From: Acidobacteriota bacterium
Lineage (GTDB): Bacteria; Acidobacteriota; Vicinamibacteria; Vicinamibacterales; 2-12-FULL-66-21
Direction of reading: 5' to 3'
Assembly: GCA_013362195.1 (NCBI GenBank)
Contig: JABFWM010000491.1
Location: 1 to 7,804, forward strand
DNA length: 7,804 bases
Under the pieces are notes generated by a model. It saw only the letters and a list, made by a program, of their open reading frames with translations. It ran no database searches and was not told the origin of the DNA. The translations under genes were made by a program, and so were the position numbers. Position 1 is the first letter of the stretch. Every line of letters begins with the position of its first letter. Positions 1 to 5,209 of the stretch are shown here, piece by piece.

Positions 1-607
1 ACGACAGCGAAATTCCCTCTCCGGACGGCGACACGATCGTCGTCCAGAGAGCGGGATTGCGTTGAATCGCGTCCAGGAAATCACCCATCTCGTTGCGCTT
101 GTTCACGACGTTGTGGGCCGTGAACAGGCCGCCTCGATCGAGCCGCGGATACACCAGATCCAGGAAGCGCTTGTAATCCTTCTTCCACGCGTCGAGAAAG
201 ACGAAGTCGAAGGTGCCGGGAAGCTTCGGAATCTCCGCGAACGCGTCGCCGGCGACGACCTGCACCACGTCGGTGAGGCCGGCGCGCTGGATGTTCGCCG
301 CGAGCTCCTTCGCGCGCGCCGGGTCGTACTCGATGGTGACGAGCTTTCCACCCGTTTCGCGCATCGCCTGTCCCATCCAGATGGCGCCGTAGCCGCTGGC
401 GCCGCCAATCTCCAGCGCGCGCTTGCGCTTCGTGGCGGCAATCAGCAGACGCAGAAACCGTCCGTCTTCCTCGGAGACCGCCAGCTGTCCGGTGTCCCTG
501 GCGCGGATGTCGGCGAGAACCTTTGCCACATCGGGTGGCTGCTGCGCGATGGCCGTGACACCGGCCAGCGTCCACACCAGCACCGCCGCCCGCATCGTTC
601 TCGTCAT
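1..607 (-). CDS. Exported class I SAM-dependent O-methyltransferase (COG4122-like), 3' end missing
   Basis: The visible part is 202 codons with no stop before the left edge. Residues 1-22 look like a signal peptide: basic start, hydrophobic core, then AIA before QQ, so the product is probably periplasmic. The mature part resembles the caffeoyl-CoA/catechol O-methyltransferase family. The SAM-binding motif I is LEIGGASGYGA (residues 65-75), an acidic residue closes the next strand (E93 in TIEYDPARA), and FVFLDAWKKDYKRFLD (135-150) matches the family's 'FIDADK..Y' block. A metal-site-like AHN sits at 164-166, and SPSGEGIS near the edge suggests that few residues are missing. The start was chosen because its ATG overlaps the hemG stop (ATGA); a second ATG lies four codons in. 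It is the last visible gene of the heme operon. The substrate is unknown, and a link to heme is inferred only from position. Usual Asp positions are replaced by W141 and H165. Confidence 0.85.
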   Translation of the reverse strand, partial: MTRTMRAAVLVWTLAGVTAIAQQPPDVAKVLADIRARDTGQLAVSEEDGRFLRLLIAATKRKRALEIGGASGYGAIWMGQAMRETGGKLVTIEYDPARAKELAANIQRAGLTDVVQVVAGDAFAEIPKLPGTFDFVFLDAWKKDYKRFLDLVYPRLDRGGLFTAHNVVNKRNEMGDFLDAIQRNPALWTTIVSPSGEGISLS

Positions 608-1980
608 CCGGCTATCGTACACCGTGCCGCGGCGGCGCGCGCGTCCGCGATGCAGTCGGGAATGCCGACCGAACGAAAGCCGCTGCCGGCGACGAGCAGT
701 CCGGGATGGCGGGCGAGCCGCCCTTCGATCGCGGCCACGCGCGCGAGCTGCCCGACCTGATGCTGTGCACCGGCGTTCCGCCATCGATAGACGCGGGTGA
801 GCACCGGCGCCGCCCCGATCCCGAGCACCCGCTGCAGGTCGGTGCGCGCAATGCGCGCGATCTCCTCGTCGTCCAGATCGACGACCCCGGGGTCGTGGGC
901 GCCGCCGATGAACGCGCGCAGCAGCGCCACGTCGTCCGGCGCGCGGTGTGTCCATTTCGATGACACCCACGTGCACGCGGTGATGCGGACGTCGGAGACC
1001 CGCCGCGCGACCACGAACCCGGTGCCGGCGAGCGGGTGCGCGATCGCTGGCCGCGGCCATGCCAGCGCCACGCTGGCCGTCGAGACATACGGGACCTCGG
1101 CGCACAGGCGCGACGCCTCGTCGTCAAGCGGCGCAAAGAGCCGCGCCGCGACGAATGCGGGCGCCGCGACGATCACGGCGCGCGCCTCGAACGCGTCGCC
1201 GCCGGAGGCGACGCGCCACCCGCTCGCGGTCCGCTCGAGGCGATCCGCGGGGCTGGAGCGCCGAATCGACGTCTCCGGCAGATGCTGCTCGATCGCGCGG
1301 ACCAGCGCGCTCATGCCGTCGCGCAGGCTTCTGAACCCGACGTCCGCGGGCGGCTGCTGCGGATCGGCCGCGTCAGCGCCCCGCATCTCCAGCACGCGTC
1401 CGCGCGACTGCTCGGCGTCGAGCAATCGCGGAAAGAGCGCGCGCATCGACAGTCGTTCGATGTCGCCGGCGTGGATGCCGCCGAGCAGCGGCTGCGCGAT
1501 GAGATCCACTGTCGACGCGCCGAACCGCCGCCGGAAAAACGATCCAATCGATTCGTCATCCTGCGATCGGCGCGCACGAACCAGCGGTTCCATGGCCATG
1601 CGCACGCGCGCCGGCCAGGGCAGGAGATTGTAGCCGGCGAGCGCGCGCCACGTGAGCGGCAGGCCGAGGCGAGACGGGGAGGGGAGCCTGAAGAGACGCG
1701 ATCCGCTCAGGACAAACGCGCCGCCCGGCGGGCGGACCTGCAGGATCTGATCGCCGAGCCCCAGTTCGCGAACGAGGTCGAGCGCGGCGCGCTTCTGGGC
1801 GAGGATCGAATCCGGGCCCGCTTCGATGGTGAAGCCGTCGACGTGCTCGGTCGCGATCAGCCCGCCCGTCCGCGGCGACGCTTCCAGGACGATCGGCCGG
1901 ACTCCGCGGCGATGCGCTTCGTACGCCGCGGTGAGTCCCGTGATTCCGCCGCCGATGATGACGACGTCGGCGCTCGCCAT
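604..1980 (-). CDS. hemG: FAD-dependent protoporphyrinogen/coproporphyrinogen oxidase (HemG/HemY type)
   Basis: This 458-residue flavoprotein should oxidise protoporphyrinogen IX to protoporphyrin IX, or coproporphyrinogen III to coproporphyrin III if the organism uses the coproporphyrin route; the sequence alone does not decide. The N-terminus holds the Rossmann motif for FAD (VVIIGGGITGL, residues 6-16, GxGxxG at 10-15), then E33 for the ribose and RTGG at 37-40. GPDSIL at 55-60 and PLLGGIHAGD at 164-173 are family signatures. The C-terminal FAD-binding block SGFRSVGIPDCI (433-444) is present and intact. Length is normal for the family (about 450-480). Its ATG lies 59 bp downstream of the hemE stop, behind only a weak GGGCGG-like ribosome-binding site. 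Its TGA overlaps the ATG of the methyltransferase, so those two are probably coupled. It is often labelled hemY in other bacteria. It is unrelated to the short flavodoxin-like HemG of E. coli. Confidence 0.93.
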   Translation of the reverse strand: MASADVVIIGGGITGLTAAYEAHRRGVRPIVLEASPRTGGLIATEHVDGFTIEAGPDSILAQKRAALDLVRELGLGDQILQVRPPGGAFVLSGSRLFRLPSPSRLGLPLTWRALAGYNLLPWPARVRMAMEPLVRARRSQDDESIGSFFRRRFGASTVDLIAQPLLGGIHAGDIERLSMRALFPRLLDAEQSRGRVLEMRGADAADPQQPPADVGFRSLRDGMSALVRAIEQHLPETSIRRSSPADRLERTASGWRVASGGDAFEARAVIVAAPAFVAARLFAPLDDEASRLCAEVPYVSTASVALAWPRPAIAHPLAGTGFVVARRVSDVRITACTWVSSKWTHRAPDDVALLRAFIGGAHDPGVVDLDDEEIARIARTDLQRVLGIGAAPVLTRVYRWRNAGAQHQVGQLARVAAIEGRLARHPGLLVAGSGFRSVGIPDCIADARAAAARCTIAG

Positions 1981-2039
1981 AAGCCAGACCGCCCTACGCT
2001 ACCGTGAGCGCTTGCGCCTCGAGCCGTGAGCGTGGCCAC

Positions 2040-3065
2040 TTACGCTCGCCACGCGTGCACGTGCTTCGCCAGGGCCTGGACGTTCTCGAGCGGCGTGTTC
2101 GGGAGGACGCCATGTCCGAGATTGAACACATGACCGGGCCGTCCCCCGGCGCGCCGGAGGACGTCGGCGGCGGCGTCGAAGAGCCGATCGGGCTGCCCGA
2201 GCAGCAGCGTCGGATCGAGATTGCCCTGGATGCCGCGATCGGCGCCGATGCGCTCCCACGCCTCGTCGAGCGGCAACCGCCAGTCGACGCCAATCACGTC
2301 GCCGCCGGCCGCGGCGAGGTCGGGGAGAATCGCCGTCGTCCCGACCCCGAAATGAATGATCGGCACGCCCTTGCCGGCGATGGCCTCGAAGATGCGGCGG
2401 CTGTAGGGCAGCGCGAACTCGCGATAGTCGGTGCGCGAGAGCTGTCCGGCCCACGAATCGAAGATCTGCACCGCTTCGACGCCGGCTTCGATCTGTGCCA
2501 CGAGATACTCCGACATGACCGCCGCAAAGCGGCCGCAGAGGTCGTGCCAGGCCTCGGGCTGCGCGTACATGAACGCCTTGGTTTTCGCGTACGTCGTCGA
2601 GGGGCCCCCTTCGATCGCGTACGACGCCATCGTGAACGGCGCGCCGCCGAATCCGATGAGCGGCACGCGATCCGCCAGCTCGCACCGCAGCATCCGGATC
2701 GTCGTCAACACGTGCGCGAGCGCCTGCCGCGGGTCGAACACGCGGAGCCGCCGCACGTCGGACGCGTGACGGATGGGATGTGCGATCGACGGCCCTTCGC
2801 CCTTCACGAAATCGAAGTCGAGGCCCATCGGCGTGAAGGGGAGGAGCAGATCCGAAAACAGGATCGCGGCATCGACCTCGATGAGATCCACGGGCTGCAG
2901 CGTGACCGCCACGGCCAGCTCCGGCTCCGCGCAGATCTGCAGCAGTGAATAGCGCTGCCGGAGCGCCCGATAATCCTCCATGTAGCGCCCCGCCTGGCGC
3001 ATGAACCAGACCGGGGTGCAGTCGACCGGCTCCCGCCGGCACGCGCGGAGAAATCGATCGTTCAC
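2040..3065 (-). CDS. hemE: Uroporphyrinogen III decarboxylase
   Basis: Cytoplasmic enzyme that removes four carboxyl groups from uroporphyrinogen III to give coproporphyrinogen III. At 341 residues it is of normal length. The family signature FMRQAGRYM (21-29) supplies the substrate-binding arginines R23 and R27. The catalytic aspartate is D72 in LFSDLL. GAPFTMASY (141-149) gives the conserved tyrosine Y149, DSWAG holds S204, and the C-terminal NLGHG gives H318; these correspond to human R37, R41, D86, Y164, S219 and H339. No key residue is missing. The start is GTG at 3065, giving MNDRFLRA, the expected N-terminus. That GTG overlaps the TGA of the upstream response regulator (GTGA). hemG follows after 59 bp. 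Ferrochelatase (hemH), often found beside these genes, is not in the window. Confidence 0.97.
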   Translation of the reverse strand: MNDRFLRACRREPVDCTPVWFMRQAGRYMEDYRALRQRYSLLQICAEPELAVAVTLQPVDLIEVDAAILFSDLLLPFTPMGLDFDFVKGEGPSIAHPIRHASDVRRLRVFDPRQALAHVLTTIRMLRCELADRVPLIGFGGAPFTMASYAIEGGPSTTYAKTKAFMYAQPEAWHDLCGRFAAVMSEYLVAQIEAGVEAVQIFDSWAGQLSRTDYREFALPYSRRIFEAIAGKGVPIIHFGVGTTAILPDLAAAGGDVIGVDWRLPLDEAWERIGADRGIQGNLDPTLLLGQPDRLFDAAADVLRRAGGRPGHVFNLGHGVLPNTPLENVQALAKHVHAWRA

Positions 3066-3562
3066 TCGGTGACCAGGGTTTTGGCGAGCGCGATGAGATC
3101 TTCCAGCCAGAGCGGCTTGAAGCGAAGCGCCGCACCGAGGGCCTTCAATTCATTCTGGATGGGATCGGGCAGGAAGTAATCGCCGGTGACGATCGCGACC
3201 GGCACATCCACCAGATGCGGGCGCGCGCGAATCGTACGCAAAAATTGCAATCCGTTGGTAATTGGCATGCGCATGTCGAGGATAATCGCGTGCGGCCGGA
3301 CGTTATCGGCAAGCTCGAGACCGGCCTCCGCGCTGAGCGCGGTCGCGACGGTGAAGCCCTCGAGCTTCAGCATCCGGGCGAACGTATCCGCCACCGAGCG
3401 ATCGTCGTCCACTATCAAAATGGTGCGGGTGGCGGAGTCGGTCGGATGACTCTCGGCGGGCGCAATCACTGCATCATCATGGAGTGAAACGAGATCTCCG
3501 TCAAGCAGTCGGGCTGGGGGCCCGGCGGTCTCTATACATGAGACAGCCTTATCAGTTAGCAT
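3062..3562 (-). CDS. Single-domain response regulator (CheY-like receiver)
   Basis: 166 residues with one receiver domain from about residue 46 to the end and no output domain. The acidic pocket is VDDD (51-54), the phosphoacceptor is D96 in ILDMRMP, the conserved Thr is T126 in IVTGD, and the conserved Lys is K149 in RFKP, so all catalytic landmarks are intact. Such proteins act through protein-protein contact or as phosphorelay intermediates; no histidine kinase lies in the window. Its TGA overlaps the GTG of hemE, so it is probably the first gene of the heme operon and coupled to hemE. The start is uncertain. The ATG at 3562 has no ribosome-binding site and adds about 45 residues before the domain. 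GTG at 3469 (residue 32) would leave room for a promoter in the AT-rich stretch upstream. The domain is certain; its partners are not visible. Confidence 0.9.
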   Translation of the reverse strand: MLTDKAVSCIETAGPPARLLDGDLVSLHDDAVIAPAESHPTDSATRTILIVDDDRSVADTFARMLKLEGFTVATALSAEAGLELADNVRPHAIILDMRMPITNGLQFLRTIRARPHLVDVPVAIVTGDYFLPDPIQNELKALGAALRFKPLWLEDLIALAKTLVTE

Positions 3563-3583
3563 TATGGGTTACTCGGAGGTTCC
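3531..3583. promoter_or_regulatory. AT-rich divergent promoter region between the heme operon and the plus-strand cassette
   Basis: The first 40 bases (3531-3570) contain only 15 G or C, in a window that is otherwise clearly GC-rich. It lies between divergent genes whose outermost starts are 21 bp apart. On the minus strand CATAAT (3566-3561) matches five of six positions of a -10 box; on the plus strand CATTAT (3560-3565) and TATACA (3533-3538) are weaker candidates. No convincing -35 partner was found for any of them. The minus-strand -10 overlaps the annotated ATG of the response regulator, so it can only serve that gene if translation starts further in. Confidence 0.35.
3575..3579 (+). 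promoter_or_regulatory. Ribosome-binding site for the nuclease-fold-like gene
   Basis: GGAGG stands four bases before GTG 3584. The spacing is short but the match to the anti-Shine-Dalgarno core is complete, and this decides the GTG start. Confidence 0.65.
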
Positions 3584-4240
3584 GTGAGTCCGATTCTGGT
3601 ACGCCCCGTTCGGGAGCAGCTCGAACACGACCGTATCATCCGGCTGCTCCAGACCCGGCTGAAACGGAAGCACGACATTGCGATTAATGTCGGCGACGAG
3701 CAGGCGGCGCCCGTCAAGGTCGGCGTCGGCCAGATGTACCCCGACCTGGTCCTCACCTCGTCCGACCGGGGAAAGCGCCTCGAAGGAGTGGTCGAGGTGG
3801 AGACGGGCGAGTCGGTGAATCACCTCGAGGCGATGGCGCAGTGGGCGCACTTCGGCCGGCTCCGCGTGCCATTTCACCTCTACGTCCCCGCTACCACCGT
3901 CGACATCGCGCGGCGGCTCGTGACCGAAAACCAGGTCTCGGTTTCGGAAATCTGGAGCTATCACACGATTGGCGACCAGACGCGGTTCACCCTCGTACAT
4001 CGGGACACGCAGCGCGATGCCGGACGCGAAGCCCGGGCGGCGGAGCGTGAGGCGGAACCGAAATCCGAGGCGCAGCGCAAGCGTCCGGCGGTGCGAACGA
4101 CCACGTCGTCGCGCTCGGCCGCCAGCTCATCGCGAACCGCCGCCCGGAAGGCCTCGCCTGCCTCACGCGCGGCGAAGGCGCGCGGCGGACGCGCAAAGCC
4201 TGCCGCGAAGAAGGCCGCGCGCACGCAGAAGAGGAAATAG
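3584..4240 (+). CDS. Uncharacterised protein, possible PD-(D/E)XK-like fold with histone-H1-like basic tail
   Basis: I do not recognise a named family. The 218-residue product has two parts. Residues 1-140 appear folded: a helix (8-28), a strand (31-37), then YPDLVL (52-57) and LEGVVEVETGES (66-77), a helix, a strand ending in FHLYVP (97-102), and a final strand pair. P53-D54 followed by E71-V-E73 recalls the PD...(D/E)xK active site, with Glu in place of Lys as in the ExE of BamHI. The order of helices and strands is compatible, but this is inference. Residues 145-218 are low-complexity, rich in Ala, Lys, Arg and Ser, ending in repeated KPAAKKAA-like units like histone H1 tails, which suggests nucleic-acid binding. 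There is no signal peptide or membrane segment. The GTG start follows GGAGG. The next gene begins three bases after the stop, so they form an operon. It could equally be a non-catalytic DNA- or RNA-binding protein. Confidence 0.8.
   Translation: MSPILVRPVREQLEHDRIIRLLQTRLKRKHDIAINVGDEQAAPVKVGVGQMYPDLVLTSSDRGKRLEGVVEVETGESVNHLEAMAQWAHFGRLRVPFHLYVPATTVDIARRLVTENQVSVSEIWSYHTIGDQTRFTLVHRDTQRDAGREARAAEREAEPKSEAQRKRPAVRTTTSSRSAASSSRTAARKASPASRAAKARGGRAKPAAKKAARTQKRK
4231..4235 (+). promoter_or_regulatory. Ribosome-binding site that supports a CTG start
   Basis: GAGGA lies within the last codons of the preceding gene. It is followed after eight bases by CTG 4244, with the TAG stop of the upstream gene in between. 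No ATG, GTG or TTG lies at the right distance in the frame of the downstream gene. Confidence 0.55.
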
Positions 4241-4243
4241 GCC

Positions 4244-5137
4244 CTGCCACACCTTCGCTTCAATCGCGATCGTCGCGGCTACGAGACGACGGCGCTCGTG
4301 CACAACGCGCGGCGCCGCGGCAAAGGGCAGTCACGCGTCCTCTACTGGTTCCGCACACCGCCGGGCGTCCGCGTCGGCCGATCCGCGATTGACGAAGACG
4401 CCATCCGGCTGCTCGAGGAACACAATCCCGACGTCCAGTTCGACTGGACGCACATTCTGAAGGCGACGCCGGCGCCTGCCGCCGCGCCCGCGGAGCCGGG
4501 ACGCGAAGCATTTGCCGGTCGTGCGGCGAAGCGGAAGGAACGGCGTCCGCTCGGCGAAGAGCGACGCGCGTTTCCCCGCGCCGACCAGCGGCGTTCGCCG
4601 CCCATCGACGCGACCCCGCCGTCGGCGGACCAGGAACGCCGCGCGTCAGATGACGGAGCTGCCGTGCCGGCGCAGGACGCGTTCGAACCATCTCCGCCCG
4701 ACACGAGCGAAGCGTTTGTCCGCCCGTCGGAGCTCGCACCGATCGCGTCCGGGGAGGTCGAGGGACCAGCGGCGGATGCCGTGGACGACTTCGACGAGGA
4801 CGAGCCGCAGGCGCCGCTCGAACTCGGGGCCGTGGACCGGACCTCGGCCGCGTACCAGCGACTCGGATCCGAGGCGCTGGCGCGCCTGCGCGCGCGCTAT
4901 GCGGAAGTGATGGCGCGTATTGCCGAGCGTTCGATGGACGAGGAGGCCCGCGAACAGCTGAAAGCGCGCGCGGAGCGTCTTAATCCCGACGCGTGGGTCA
5001 CGGACGAAGAAGTGCGACAGGCGCTGGAGCAGTACGAAGGCGTGTTCGAGGCGCTTCGATCGCAGGTCGGCGCGGGCCGCCGACGCCGCCGCCGTCGCAG
5101 CAGCAGGGCGCATCCTCCGCGCTCTGACAACGCCTAA
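4244..5137 (+). CDS. Conserved-looking uncharacterised protein with disordered linker and Arg-rich C-terminus, probable CTG start
   Basis: No function is known to me. From CTG 4244 the product is 297 residues. The N-terminal domain (about 1-73) opens with PHLRFNRDRRGYE and continues through RVLYWFRTPPGVRVGR to FDWTHILK. From memory, similar N-termini occur in hypothetical proteins of Acidobacteriota; I have not searched. Residues 74-190 are Pro/Ala-rich, charged and presumably disordered, ending in the acidic DDFDEDEP. Residues 198-276 look helical and may form a coiled coil (ALARLRARYAEVMARIAER). They are followed by seven consecutive arginines (279-285) and a polar tail, suggesting RNA or DNA contact. 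There is no signal peptide. The first conventional start is GTG 4298 (residue 19), which would cut off the RFNRDRRGYE block and lacks a good ribosome-binding site. The gene is in the same frame as its upstream neighbour, with only a TAG and one codon between. Confidence 0.75.
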   Translation: MPHLRFNRDRRGYETTALVHNARRRGKGQSRVLYWFRTPPGVRVGRSAIDEDAIRLLEEHNPDVQFDWTHILKATPAPAAAPAEPGREAFAGRAAKRKERRPLGEERRAFPRADQRRSPPIDATPPSADQERRASDDGAAVPAQDAFEPSPPDTSEAFVRPSELAPIASGEVEGPAADAVDDFDEDEPQAPLELGAVDRTSAAYQRLGSEALARLRARYAEVMARIAERSMDEEAREQLKARAERLNPDAWVTDEEVRQALEQYEGVFEALRSQVGAGRRRRRRRSSRAHPPRSDNA

Positions 5138-5203
5138 GCCGATCCGGTCGCGCTGGTGCGGCGCACCTTGACGGGAGAACGCGCCGTCGACAGGAAGCGC
5201 CTT

Positions 5204-5209
5204 TATAAT
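5204..5209 (+). promoter_or_regulatory. Perfect -10 box (TATAAT) at the start of the VWA-type gene
   Basis: A consensus TATAAT is rare in DNA this rich in GC. It ends seven bases before ATG 5217, which is where transcription would start, so the message may be leaderless. No good -35 hexamer lies 16-18 bp upstream. TTGACG at 5168-5173 is 30 bp away, too far for a standard promoter. Confidence 0.5.

Noticed and set aside
2002..2032. Direct repeat CCGTGAGCG at 2002-2010 and 2024-2032 between hemE and hemG
   Set aside because: Nine bases, two copies and 22 bp apart in GC-rich DNA; likely chance, with no operator-like symmetry.
1036..2948. Two long plus-strand open frames (1036-2007 and 2004-2948) opposite hemG and hemE
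   Set aside because: Antisense shadows caused by high GC at third codon positions; hemG and hemE on the other strand carry complete active-site signatures.
1999..3135. Open frame of 378 codons on the minus strand overlapping hemE
   Set aside because: Shifted-frame shadow of hemE, rich in Arg, Gly and Ala, without any conserved motif.
5155..5167. Small hairpin GGTGC-GGC-GCACC after the Arg-tract gene
   Set aside because: The stem is only five pairs and no T run follows, so it is not a convincing terminator.
5168..5173. TTGACG as a -35 box for the TATAAT at 5204
   Set aside because: The spacer would be 30 bp, far from the 16-18 bp needed.
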